Assembly (NCBI RefSeq): GCF_039544005.1
Contig: NZ_BAABKV010000001.1
Location: 1,798,001-1,862,000 of the forward strand
Direction of reading: 5' to 3'
Source of the DNA: Kitasatospora paranensis
GTDB lineage: Bacteria; Actinomycetota; Actinomycetes; Streptomycetales; Streptomycetaceae
Length of the DNA stretch: 64,000 bases
Of this stretch, positions 16,488 through 24,831 are shown piece by piece. The position numbers and the translations under genes are program-made. The notes beneath the pieces were generated by a model that saw nothing but the letters and a program-made list of their open reading frames with translations, ran no database searches and was not told the DNA's origin. Positions within the stretch are counted from its first letter, which is position 1. The number at the start of each line of letters is the position of its first letter.

Positions 16488-16546
16488 ACGGCACGGTCCG
16501 CAGGGGGCTCGGAACCGCGGGACAACAGCGGTCGCGGTCAGCAGGG

Positions 16547-17884
16547 TCAGGCCCGGCCTGCCGCCTTCTGGGTCCGGCGCGACAGCGAGTCGATGACGAC
16601 CGCCGCCAGCAGCACCGCACCGGTGATCATGAACTGGAGGGCGTTGCTGAGGCCTTCGATGTTCATGCCGGACTGGATCGAGCCGATGACCAGCGCACCG
16701 AGCAGTGCCGACCAGGTGCTGCCCCGGCCGCCGAAGAGGCTGGTGCCGCCGATGACCGCCGCGGCGATCGCGTTCATCAGCAGGTTGCCGCCGCCGGAGG
16801 TCTGGCTGGCCGACTGGATCTGCGCGGCCAGGAAGAGACCGCCGACAGCCGCCATCGTGGAGGTGATCATGAACACCGAGATCCGGGTCCACGACACGTT
16901 GATACCGGCGCGCCTGGCGCCCTCGATGTTGCCGCCGAGGGCGAAGATCTGCCGTCCGTAGGTGGTGCGGCGGAGCACGAAGTCCAGCACCACGATGAAG
17001 ATCAGGAAGATCAGCAGGGCGAGCGGCAGGCCCTTGTACTGGTTGAGGGTGTACGCGGCGAGGAAGCCGACGACGGCGATGGCGATGGTGCGCAGCGCGA
17101 TGTCCATCGGCGGCCGGAACGGCACTCCGGCGGCCCGCCGTCGACGGGTGTCGACCAGCGAGGAGACGAGGAAGAGCACGACGCCGACGGCGGCGGCGCC
17201 GTAGGCGGCGGCCTGCTGGCCGTAGATGGTGGTGTAGAGCCTGGAGACGATGTCGGTGCCGGGCAGGTTGACGGTGCCGGTGCTGCCGAGGATCTGGAGC
17301 ATCAGGCCGTTCCAGCCGAGGTTGCCGGCCAGGGTGACGACGAAGGCCGGCACGCCGACCTTGGCGAAGAAGAAGCCCTGGATCAGGCCGACGACCGCGC
17401 CGCCGGCCAGGGCCGCCAGCAGTGCCACCCACTGGTTGACGCCGTGGGTGACGAGCAGCACGGCGTAGATCGCCGCGCAGAGTCCGCTGACGGAGCCGAC
17501 GGACAGGTCGATCTCGCCGAGCAGCAGCACGAAGACCACGCCGATGGCGATCATCCCGGTGCCGACGATCTGCTGGGAGAGGTTGGAGAGGTTCTGGGCG
17601 GACAGGAAGGTGGAGTTGAGGCTGCCGAAGACGGCCCAGATGACGATCAGGGCGACGATGACGGGGAGCGAGCCGAGTTCGCCGCTGCCGATCCGGCGGC
17701 GGAACTCCTGCACGTACCCGCTCAGGCCCTGCTGGCGGACGATCAGGCGGGGGTCGACCGCCGGGGTTGCGGCGGCGGCGACCTCGACGGGGGCGTTGAC
17801 ACCGCCCTTGGGCATGCTGTCCTCGGGCAGCGGGGCGCGCTCGTGCCGCTCCGGGCCGGTCCCGCCGGTGGGGTCGTCGGTCAC
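16547..17884 (-). CDS. Sugar ABC transporter permease (ribose/xylose type)
   Basis: A 445-residue permease of the CUT2/RbsC-XylH type. About 10-12 hydrophobic segments are visible, with the family motifs LLGEIDLSVGSVSGL, PAFVVTLAGNLGWNG, ALGGNIEGARRAGINV and AAVIGGTSLFGGRGSTWSAL. It would form the membrane channel for a pentose- or hexose-type sugar. The GTG start at 17884 overlaps the ATPase stop in a GTGA, which implies translational coupling. The N-terminal 60 residues are hydrophilic. Confidence 0.9.
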   Translation of the reverse strand: MTDDPTGGTGPERHERAPLPEDSMPKGGVNAPVEVAAAATPAVDPRLIVRQQGLSGYVQEFRRRIGSGELGSLPVIVALIVIWAVFGSLNSTFLSAQNLSNLSQQIVGTGMIAIGVVFVLLLGEIDLSVGSVSGLCAAIYAVLLVTHGVNQWVALLAALAGGAVVGLIQGFFFAKVGVPAFVVTLAGNLGWNGLMLQILGSTGTVNLPGTDIVSRLYTTIYGQQAAAYGAAAVGVVLFLVSSLVDTRRRRAAGVPFRPPMDIALRTIAIAVVGFLAAYTLNQYKGLPLALLIFLIFIVVLDFVLRRTTYGRQIFALGGNIEGARRAGINVSWTRISVFMITSTMAAVGGLFLAAQIQSASQTSGGGNLLMNAIAAAVIGGTSLFGGRGSTWSALLGALVIGSIQSGMNIEGLSNALQFMITGAVLLAAVVIDSLSRRTQKAAGRA

Positions 17885-18678
17885 TGCTCTCCCTCCTGTC
17901 CTTGCTCCTGGATCTGACCGCGTTCCCTGCGCCGGGTGACGGCGTTGTCGGTGGCGCCGGTGATGGCGGAGATGATCTCCTCCTGGTTGGTGGCGCGCCG
18001 GTCGAAGACGCCGTTGTTGCGGCCGAGCCGCAGCACGGCGACCTTGTCCGATACGGCCATGACGTCGGCCATGTTGTGGCTGATCAGGATGACGCCGAGG
18101 CCGCGCTCGCGCAGGCGCTCGACGAGGTCGAGCACCTGCGCGGTCTGTTCGACACCGAGGGCGGCGGTGGGCTCGTCCAGGATGACGATCTTCGGCTCGC
18201 CGACGAGGGCGCGGGCGATCGCGACGACCTGGCGCTGGCCGCCGGAGAGCGAGGCGATCGGGATGCGCACGCTGGGGATGCGGATCGACAGCGTGTCGAG
18301 GAGCTCGCGGGAGCGCTTCTCCATGGCGACCTCGTCCAGGATGCCGAACCTGCGGATCTCCCGGCCGAGGAAGAGGTTGCCCACCACGTCCAGGTTGTCG
18401 CAGAGCGCGAGGTCCTGGTAGACGGTCGCGATCCCGAGGTGCTGGGCGTCCTGGGGGCGGTGGATGCTGGCCGACCGCCCCTCCCACTCGATCACGCCGT
18501 CGTCCGGCGTGTAGACCCCGGCGATGGCCTTGACCAGCGTGGACTTGCCGGCGCCGTTGTCGCCGACGAGCGCGACGACCTCACCGGCCGGCACCTCGAG
18601 TTCCACGTCGGTGAGCGCCTGGACGGCGCCGAACCGCTTGGAGACCCCGCGCAACGCCAGAACGGGTGGGCCTTCCAC
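17881..18678 (-). CDS. Sugar ABC transporter ATP-binding protein (single domain)
   Basis: A 265-residue ATPase with Walker A GDNGAGKST, a Q-loop region TVYQDLALCDNLDVVGNLFLGRE, signature LSGGQRQ, Walker B IVILDEPTAAL and switch ISHN. Unlike RbsA or XylG (about 500 residues, two cassettes) it has a single ATPase domain, so a homodimer is expected. GTG 18678 is preferred over the TTG at 18687 because GGGAG lies 9 nt before it. It sits 42 bp downstream of the binding-protein gene and overlaps the permease gene by 4 bp. Confidence 0.9.
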   Translation of the reverse strand: MEGPPVLALRGVSKRFGAVQALTDVELEVPAGEVVALVGDNGAGKSTLVKAIAGVYTPDDGVIEWEGRSASIHRPQDAQHLGIATVYQDLALCDNLDVVGNLFLGREIRRFGILDEVAMEKRSRELLDTLSIRIPSVRIPIASLSGGQRQVVAIARALVGEPKIVILDEPTAALGVEQTAQVLDLVERLRERGLGVILISHNMADVMAVSDKVAVLRLGRNNGVFDRRATNQEEIISAITGATDNAVTRRRERGQIQEQGQEGEQ

Positions 18679-18720
18679 GGATATCAACTCCCTTGTCGGT
18701 CGGACGGGTGGGGACCCGCG

Positions 18721-19827
18721 TCACTGGAGGCCGGCGGCCTTGCAGGCGTCGGCGTAGGTGGGAGTGCAGATCTGCGCGACGGTGTAGAGGCCGTCCTTGA
18801 CCACGGTGTCGTTGATGTTGGACTTGGTGACCACGATCGGGGTGATCAGGTTGGCGGGCACCTTCTGGCCGCTGCCGCTGGTCGCGGTGGTCGGCACTTC
18901 GGTCGGCGTGAGCGAGGCGCCGTTGGCCCAGCTGGCGACGATCGCGGCGGAGGCCTCGGCCTCGGGTCCGTACGGCTTGTAGATCGTCATCGTCTGGGTG
19001 CCGGCGAGGATGCGCTGGATGCCGTCGAGCTGGGCGTCCTGACCGGTCAGCGGGACGCTGATGCCGGCGGCCTTCATGGCGGTGGCGGCACCGGCGGCCA
19101 TGCCGTCGTTGGCGGAGTAGATGCCCACGACGTTCGGCCCGCCGATGGCGGTGATCGCGGCGGCGGTCTCCTGGTTGGCCGTGTTCGGGTCCCAGTTCGG
19201 GGTGTCGTACTCCTTGCCGATCGTGAGCTTGCCGTCGATCGCGCTGTGCGCGCCGGCCTTGAACTGGCCCGCGTTCGGGTCGGTCGGCGAGCCGTTGATC
19301 ATGATGATCGAGCCCTTGCTCGCATTGGCGCCGACGGCCTCCACCAGGGCCTGACCCTGGAGCTGGCCGACCTTGTAGTTGTCGAAGGAGACGTACGCGT
19401 CGACCGGGCCCTGCGCGAGCCGGTCGTACGCGAGCACCTTGACGCCGGCGTCGTGGGCCTTCTGCACGGAGGCCTGGATGGACTTGGAGTCGACGGCGTC
19501 CAGCACGAGGATCTTGTTGCCCTTGGTGAGGGCGGTGTCGACCTGGGTCTGCTGGAGCGTCGCGTCCTGGTTGGCGTTGTAGTAGTCGATCTGCGCACCC
19601 GGGACGAGCTTCTTGATGTTCGCCTCGAGCAGCGGCTTGTCGAATTGCTCGTAGCGAGTGGTCTTGGACTCCGGGAGGAGAAGACCGACCTTGACGGTGC
19701 CGCCGGAAGCCGCCGAACCGGATGCGCCGGACCCGGTGGACTGCGCGGCGCTGCCGCAGGCGGCCATGCCGAGGCCGAGCGTGACGGCCGTGGCGGTGAT
19801 GACGATGTGACGGACGACGAGCTTCAC
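18721..19827 (-). CDS. Sugar ABC transporter substrate-binding lipoprotein (XylF/RbsB-like)
   Basis: A 368-residue periplasmic-binding-protein type 1 lipoprotein. The signal peptide ends in a lipobox (GLGMAACGS), followed by a Ser/Gly/Ala linker. The core starts VKVGLLLPESKTTRYEQFD and includes LVLDAVDSKSIQ, YDRLAQGPVDAYVSFDN, NVVGIYSANDGMAAGA and GQDAQLDGIQRILAG, typical of XylF-type sugar receptors. It is the first gene of a three-gene operon and diverges from the GntR regulator across 271 bp of operator-rich DNA. The exact sugar is not evident; xylose or a related sugar is plausible. Confidence 0.9.
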   Translation of the reverse strand: MKLVVRHIVITATAVTLGLGMAACGSAAQSTGSGASGSAASGGTVKVGLLLPESKTTRYEQFDKPLLEANIKKLVPGAQIDYYNANQDATLQQTQVDTALTKGNKILVLDAVDSKSIQASVQKAHDAGVKVLAYDRLAQGPVDAYVSFDNYKVGQLQGQALVEAVGANASKGSIIMINGSPTDPNAGQFKAGAHSAIDGKLTIGKEYDTPNWDPNTANQETAAAITAIGGPNVVGIYSANDGMAAGAATAMKAAGISVPLTGQDAQLDGIQRILAGTQTMTIYKPYGPEAEASAAIVASWANGASLTPTEVPTTATSGSGQKVPANLITPIVVTKSNINDTVVKDGLYTVAQICTPTYADACKAAGLQ

Positions 19828-20016
19828 GGGACAGCCTCTCAGTCGATCTCACCCCTGGATTCGAGTCTGCGAGGACCCGGCCGGTGCCGCGACAGCGGCT
19901 GGGCCGAACGAGCCGCACAAGACCGCCCGTTCGGCGGTACTCGGCGCGACGCGGTGCGGATCGGGTGCCGGGAGGAGGCCCCGGATCCTGCACAGGAGAT
20001 TCACCGGAAACCGACC

Positions 20017-20032
20017 AGTGGTCCAGACCAAT
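20017..20032. promoter_or_regulatory. DasR-like GntR operator
   Basis: AGTGGTCCAGACCAAT differs from the DasR/GntR dre consensus (AGTGGTCTAGACCACT) at only three positions. It also contains TGGTC-CA-GACCA and overlaps GACCA-G-TGGTC. It sits between the divergent sugar transporter and GntR genes. Confidence 0.55.
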
Positions 20033-20041
20033 ACCCTAAGC

Positions 20042-20057
20042 TGACCGTGCACGGTCA
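20042..20057. promoter_or_regulatory. Perfect 16-bp palindrome (second operator candidate)
   Basis: TGACCGTGCACGGTCA is identical to its reverse complement. It lies 10 bp beyond the DasR-like site and about 42 bp before the GntR start codon. It may be bound by the same regulator or by the extra HTH of the fusion. Confidence 0.5.
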
Positions 20058-20098
20058 TGGGGTAGGGCTACGGAACGACCAGTGGGGGTCTCCTCGTC

Positions 20099-21232
20099 AT
20101 GCCTGCTCAGCAGAGGACGCGCCGCGCCGCGGCGTACCAGGACATCGCAGACGATCTCGCGGCAGGGATCAGCACCGGGCGACTGCCCGCCGGTCTGAAC
20201 CTGCCCTCGGAACGCCGGCTCGCCGCCGCCTACGGGGTCAACCGGCAGACGGTCCGCGCCGCCCTGCAGCACCTGCGCACCCAGGGGCGGGTGGCCGGCG
20301 ACCATCTCGGCACCTACGCACTGGCGCCACCCGGAGCCAGGCCCGTCCGGGCCTCGCTCAGCCGCACGCCGGCCACCTCGTTCCCGGGCTCCTTCCTGCC
20401 ACCGGACCGGCCGGCGGCCGGCGGCGGCCGGCTGGCGCGGCGGACACCCGAGCGCTGGGCCGCCGCGGCGCTGGACATTCCGCCCGACCGGGCGGCCCTG
20501 ACGTACGACCACCGGCTGACCGGCCCGGACGGCACCGCCCTGCAGCGTGCGACCACCTGGTTCGCGCCGGTGCTGGTGCTGCTGGTGCCCCAACTCGGCC
20601 GGGCCGCCGCCGCGGCCGACGCCGGGCCGGCCGCCGATCGGACCGGCGGGCCGACCGCCGACCTCGGTGACCTCTACCTGTGGTCGGCGATGGCCGGGCT
20701 GCGGCTGCGCGCCGCGGACCGCGTCCAGTTGGTCCGCGCCCCGGCACCCGGCGGCGGCGCAGCCGACGGACTCGCCGTCCACCGCACCATCACCGACCAG
20801 CACGGCCGGGCGCTGATCGGCACCGCCTTCCGGATCAGCGACGAGGGCGCCGAACTGCGGTACGCCGACAGCCAGGCCATCCTCCCGGGCGACCGGCTGC
20901 CGCGGACGGCGGGTGCGGCGGCGATCGGCGCCTCGGACCGGGCCGTGCTGCACTCCTGGGCGTCGCCCAACGCACCGGACCGCGGACTGGCCCTGCGGGC
21001 GCGGATCGTGCTGGGCTGCGAGCAGGCCGCCGCCGAGGAGGTCGCCGGTCGGCTCGGGCACTCGACGGCGCTGGTCACCGCCTGGCGCGACCGCTTCCGC
21101 GCCGGCGGCCTGCGCGCCCTGGAGGCCTCCCCGCGCTCCCGGCGGACCCGGCCCGCCCCCACCCAGGCCGCGGCGAGGACCGCGGGGAGGACTGCGGAAA
21201 GAACCGCGGAGCGGACCGCGGCCGGGGTCTAG
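20099..21232 (+). CDS. GntR-UTRA regulator fused to a transposase-type HTH
   Basis: A 377-residue protein. The N-terminal GntR winged helix (about 10-75) reads AYQDIADDLAAGISTGRLPA, SERRLAAAYGVNRQTVRAAL. The middle (about 80-280) is a degenerate UTRA-like effector domain. Residues about 295-355 read LRARIVLGCEQAAAEEVAGR, LGHSTALVTAWRDRFRAGGL, RALEASPRSRRTRP. This is the HTH found at the N-terminus of IS630-type transposases and related regulators, but no DDE catalytic domain follows. The tail is a TAGRTAERTAERTA repeat. It is divergent from the sugar ABC operon and probably its local regulator. Its stop shares CTAG with the convergent methyltransferase stop. Confidence 0.75.
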   Translation: MPAQQRTRRAAAYQDIADDLAAGISTGRLPAGLNLPSERRLAAAYGVNRQTVRAALQHLRTQGRVAGDHLGTYALAPPGARPVRASLSRTPATSFPGSFLPPDRPAAGGGRLARRTPERWAAAALDIPPDRAALTYDHRLTGPDGTALQRATTWFAPVLVLLVPQLGRAAAAADAGPAADRTGGPTADLGDLYLWSAMAGLRLRAADRVQLVRAPAPGGGAADGLAVHRTITDQHGRALIGTAFRISDEGAELRYADSQAILPGDRLPRTAGAAAIGASDRAVLHSWASPNAPDRGLALRARIVLGCEQAAAEEVAGRLGHSTALVTAWRDRFRAGGLRALEASPRSRRTRPAPTQAAARTAGRTAERTAERTAAGV

Positions 21233-21861
21233 GGAGTGTCGGGCCTGCGCATTCGCACCAGGGCGTCCACCGCGCGGCCCGCCGTGCCGTGGCCGTCCGG
21301 GGCGGGCACCGTGCGGTGCACCCGCTCGGCGCGGACGGTCGTCAGGCCCACGCCGGCCAGGTCGGCGAGGACGTCGTCCGGGGTGAAGAGCACCGCCGGG
21401 TCCTGCGGGCCGCCGACACCCTCGGCCAGGTTGGTCGAGTCGTGGCCGATGACCAGCAGGGTGCCGCCCGGAGCGAGCCCGTCCGCGGCGTGCCGCAGCG
21501 CAGCCCGGCGACCGGCGGCGGGCAGGTGCAGATAAGCGAGCAGCACGAGGTCGTAACCGCCCGGCACGGGCGCGGCGGTGCGGGCGTCGGCCACCGTCCA
21601 GGTGATCCGGTCGGCGGCGCCGGGCGGGCCGGCGGCGGCCAGCGCCCGGCCGCGCTCCAGCGCGACGGCGGAGAAGTCCAGGGCGGTGACCTGCCAGCCG
21701 CGGCCTGCGAGCCAGATGGCGTTTCGGCCCTCGCCGGCGGCGAGGTCCAGGGCCCGGCCGGGCGGGAGGTCCGCGCACTCGCGGACCAGCCGGCGGTTGG
21801 GTTCCGCGCCCCAGAGCAGCTCGGCGGCGCGGTAGCGGGCGTCCCAGTCCTGACGGTCCAT
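21229..21861 (-). CDS. Class I SAM-dependent methyltransferase
   Basis: A 210-residue methyltransferase. Motif I is ALDLAAGEGRNAIWLAGRGW, motif II VTALDFSAVAL, and the adenine pocket follows as WTVADART. The segments YDLVLLAYLHLP and LAPGGTLLVIGHDS fit motifs IV-V. The opening MDRQDWDARYRAAELLWGAEPN is typical of TehB/thiopurine-type small-molecule methyltransferases. GGAGGAGG precedes the ATG at 21861. The substrate is not evident. It is convergent with the GntR gene, the two stop codons overlapping by 4 bp. Confidence 0.85.
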   Translation of the reverse strand: MDRQDWDARYRAAELLWGAEPNRRLVRECADLPPGRALDLAAGEGRNAIWLAGRGWQVTALDFSAVALERGRALAAAGPPGAADRITWTVADARTAAPVPGGYDLVLLAYLHLPAAGRRAALRHAADGLAPGGTLLVIGHDSTNLAEGVGGPQDPAVLFTPDDVLADLAGVGLTTVRAERVHRTVPAPDGHGTAGRAVDALVRMRRPDTP

Positions 21862-22007
21862 CGGCGGCCTCCTCCTCGGCATCGTACGTCGCGGACGTCG
21901 CCGGCGTCCCGGACGCACCGGACGGGGCATGCACATTGTCTGGTACATGACGCCCGGATGCGGTTCGATGGGGTGACGCCGCCTCAGGGCCCCACGGGAG
22001 GACCACG

Positions 22008-23378
22008 ATGCGCACGATCCGGACCGGCCTGCTCCTCGCCGCCGCCCAGCTCGCCGCCCTCTGCGCCGGCCCGCCCGCGATGGCCGCCGCCGCGGACCTC
22101 CCGCCGGGCGGGTACTACGTCCAGAGCGCCGTCGCCGGACTGAACGCGGCCGACGCGGGCGGCACGGTGGCCCTGCACAACCCCCGGGGCAACGAGGACC
22201 ATCAGCAGTGGACGTTGCGGCCGCAGGGCGCCGGGGCCGTGCTGGAGAGCACCGACCAGGCCGGGCGCTGCCTGGGCCGTTCGGGCTCCCGGGCGGTGGT
22301 GGTCGGCTGCGCCGACCCGGCCGCGGTGTGGGAGGTGCTGTCCTCCGGGGCGCAGACGCACCGGCTGCGGGTGCCCGGCGCGGAGCAGTACCTGAGCGTG
22401 GCCCCGAAGCCCGCGGGCGCCGTCTACCCGGCCGAGTTGATCGTCGCGGGCAGCGGCCCGCTCACCGACTGGTACCTCACCCCACTCTCCCCCGCGACCG
22501 TGCCGATGCCCGGCCCGGAGCTGCGCACCCTCGACCGGATGACCTTCCTGACGGCGCACAACGCGTACGCCAACGGCGTGGACGGCGGGTTCGCGCCGCC
22601 GTTCGTGAACCTGGCGCCGAACCAGGCGCGCGGCATCGACCAGCAGCTCGCCGACGGCGTGCGCGGGTTCATGCTGGACATCCACCAGACGCCCGACGGC
22701 GCGATCCTCTGCCACGACAGCTGCTTCTGGGTCAGCCGGCCCGTCGCGCTCTGGGTCGACCTGCAGCGGATCGTCGACTTCCTCGACCGGCACCCGTCGG
22801 AGATCGCCACGGTCTTCCTGGAGGACTACGTCGACCCCGGGGTGCTGCGTGCCGAGGTGGCGCGGGTGCGCGGCCTGCCCGAGGTGCTGTTCCGGCCGGA
22901 CACCGCCGGGGTCCGGGAGCACGGCTGGCCGCGGGTGGCGGACCTGGTCGCGGGCAACCACCGGCTGCTGCTGTTCACCGACCACAGCCGGGCGGCCGAC
23001 CAGGCGGCCGGACTGACCCGCGACTCGTTCGGGGTGATGTACCAGCGGGAGTGGACGGTGGAGAACTACTGGTCGATGGGTTCGGGCATCGGCACCTCGG
23101 ACTGGTCCTGCTACAGCCGCTGGTACGGCGCGGACGACGTCGTGCCGCTGACCCGGACGGAGCCCGGCTTCCGCCCGCTGTTCGTGATGAACCACTTCCG
23201 GGACGTCACGGTCGCACCGACCGCCTCGGGCGACAACGGGAAGCTGCTGGACCGCGCGGAGCGGTTCTGCCGCCCGGCGGCCCGCAAGAAGCCCTCGTTC
23301 CTGGCCGTCGACCGCTATGACCTTGGTAACCCGGGCGCAGCGGTGGCTGCCCTGAACGGGTACGCGGACGCCGGGTGA
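22008..23378 (+). CDS. Secreted phosphatidylinositol-specific phospholipase C-like protein with ricin-like domain
   Basis: A 456-residue exported protein. A Sec signal (about 1-28, ending PPAMAAAA) is followed by a ricin B-like beta-trefoil (about 35-155; DHQQWTLRPQGAG, GRCLGRSG). Then comes a PI-PLC-X-like barrel (about 170-456). Both candidate catalytic histidines are visible, in FLTAHNAYANG and in GFMLDIHQTPDGAILCHD. The Cys-rich loop CHDSCFW and later NHFRDV support the bacterial PI-PLC family. It would act outside the cell on phosphoinositides or related glycophospholipids, with the trefoil binding a sugar. No operon partner is seen. Confidence 0.82.
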   Translation: MRTIRTGLLLAAAQLAALCAGPPAMAAAADLPPGGYYVQSAVAGLNAADAGGTVALHNPRGNEDHQQWTLRPQGAGAVLESTDQAGRCLGRSGSRAVVVGCADPAAVWEVLSSGAQTHRLRVPGAEQYLSVAPKPAGAVYPAELIVAGSGPLTDWYLTPLSPATVPMPGPELRTLDRMTFLTAHNAYANGVDGGFAPPFVNLAPNQARGIDQQLADGVRGFMLDIHQTPDGAILCHDSCFWVSRPVALWVDLQRIVDFLDRHPSEIATVFLEDYVDPGVLRAEVARVRGLPEVLFRPDTAGVREHGWPRVADLVAGNHRLLLFTDHSRAADQAAGLTRDSFGVMYQREWTVENYWSMGSGIGTSDWSCYSRWYGADDVVPLTRTEPGFRPLFVMNHFRDVTVAPTASGDNGKLLDRAERFCRPAARKKPSFLAVDRYDLGNPGAAVAALNGYADAG

Positions 23379-23460
23379 CCGGGCCGGGGCAGCCTGGCTC
23401 CGCAGACGAACGATCCTGCTGCGGCGGGCCTGCCGTGGCGCGGGGACGGTGCGGGGACGG

Positions 23461-23494
23461 CCGGGTGCCCCGGGGTGCGCCCCGGAGTGCCCGG
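23461..23494. terminator. GC hairpin after the PI-PLC gene
   Basis: The inner arms CCGGGG-TGCG-CCCCGG (23470-23485) are flanked by outer CCGGG/CCCGG. It lies between the PI-PLC stop and the iron box and lacks a T run. Confidence 0.4.
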
Positions 23495-23539
23495 GGGCGG
23501 GCGGTGCGGGGGCGCCGGAGCTGACGGCCCGAAAGGTTG

Positions 23540-23558
23540 TTAGGTTAGCCTTGCTTCC
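23540..23558 (+). promoter_or_regulatory. DmdR/IdeR-type iron box upstream of efeO
   Basis: TTAGGTTAGCCTTGCTTCC matches 14 of 19 positions of the DmdR1/IdeR consensus TTAGGTTAGSCTAACCTAA, including the whole left half. It lies 50 bp before the efeO start codon, so iron-dependent repression of the operon is expected. Confidence 0.8.
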
Positions 23559-23607
23559 CTTACTGTCTGCCTGCCGGACCACTGACCCCGCACCCACGGA
23601 GCCTGCC

Positions 23608-24747
23608 ATGCCCGCCCGTCGTTCCACCGCAGTCACGCTGCTGTCCCTCGCCGTCGCCGGTGCCGCCCTGGCCGGTTGCTCGAAGAAGGACGACGCGGGA
23701 TCGGCGGACGCGGTCCAGGTCAACGCCTCCGACTCGGCCTGCGAGCTGTCGACCACCACCTTCCCCGGCGGCACCGTGCACCTGGAGGTGCACAACAAGG
23801 GGTCGAAGGCCACCGAGGTCTACGTCTACGCGGCCGGCGACAAGATCGTGACCGAGCGGGAGAACATCGGCCCCGGCACCAGGGCCACGATCTCCGCCGA
23901 GATCAAGCCGGGCTCGTACGAGGTCGCCTGCAAGCCGGGCATGACCGGCGACGGCATCCGCCAGAAGATCACCGTCACCGGTGACGGTGCGAGCACCGCC
24001 AAGGCCGACCCCCGTCTGCAGTCCGCCGTCGACGCCTACCGCGCCTACGCCCAGCAGCAGGCCGACGCGACCATCCCGGTGGTCACGCAGTTCGCCGAGG
24101 CGGTCAAGTCCGGCGACCTGGAGAAGGCGAAGTCGCTCTTCGCCGCGTCCCGGGTGGGCTGGGAGCGCACCGAGCCGGTCGCCGAGAGCTTCGGCGACAT
24201 CGACCCGAAGACCGACACCCGCGAGGACGGCCTGGAGGCCGGCCAGCAGTGGACGGGCTGGCACAAGCTCGAGAAGTCGATCTGGGCCGACGGCAAGGTC
24301 ACCGACGACGACAAGAAGCTGGCCGACCAGCTCGTCGCCGACCTGAAGGACTGGCAGACCCGCATCCCCAAGGCCGAGATCACCCCGACCGGCATGGCCA
24401 ACGGCGCCAAGGAACTGCTGGACGAGGTCGCCAAGAACAAGATCACCGGTGAGGAGGACCGCTACAGCCACACCGACCTCTCGGACTTCCAGGCCAACGT
24501 CGACGGCGCCGACAAGGCGTACGCGCTGCTGAAGCCGGTCGTCGCGGAGAAGGACGCGGCCCTGGCCAAGACCCTCGACGGCGAGTTCACCGCGATCAAC
24601 GCCCTGCTCGCCAAGTACAAGCAGGCCGACGGCACCTACACCTCCTACGACAAGGTCACCGAGCCGGAGCGCAAGGCGTTCTCCGACGCGGTCAACTCGC
24701 TGGGCGAGCCGCTCTCCAAGCTCGCCGCCGCCGTCGTCACCCCGTAG
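23608..24747 (+). CDS. efeO: EfeO iron-uptake lipoprotein (cupredoxin plus M75 domain)
   Basis: A 379-residue lipoprotein. The lipobox VAGAALAGCSKK is followed by a cupredoxin-like domain (about 25-125; CELSTTTFPGGTVHLEVHN, PGSYEVACKPGM) and an imelysin/M75-like domain (about 135-379). The M75 metal motif HxxE appears in WTGWHKLEKSIW, and QFAEAVKSGDLEKAKSLFAAS matches EfeO. It is expected to bind ferrous/ferric iron at the membrane for delivery to EfeU. It is the first gene of efeO-efeB-efeU, 50 bp downstream of an iron box. Confidence 0.93.
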   Translation: MPARRSTAVTLLSLAVAGAALAGCSKKDDAGSADAVQVNASDSACELSTTTFPGGTVHLEVHNKGSKATEVYVYAAGDKIVTERENIGPGTRATISAEIKPGSYEVACKPGMTGDGIRQKITVTGDGASTAKADPRLQSAVDAYRAYAQQQADATIPVVTQFAEAVKSGDLEKAKSLFAASRVGWERTEPVAESFGDIDPKTDTREDGLEAGQQWTGWHKLEKSIWADGKVTDDDKKLADQLVADLKDWQTRIPKAEITPTGMANGAKELLDEVAKNKITGEEDRYSHTDLSDFQANVDGADKAYALLKPVVAEKDAALAKTLDGEFTAINALLAKYKQADGTYTSYDKVTEPERKAFSDAVNSLGEPLSKLAAAVVTP

Positions 24748-24831
24748 CACGGCCGCGGGTGCGGCGGCCCCACCGGCCGCCGCATCCGCACGCCGAGTCA
24801 GTACCGCCGAGCCAGCCCCGTGAGGAACCCC

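Noticed and set aside
20980..21232. IS630-type transposase fragment or inserted element
   Set aside because: Only the HTH portion is present, it is in frame with the GntR/UTRA part, no DDE domain or terminal inverted repeats are visible, and composition matches the flanks.
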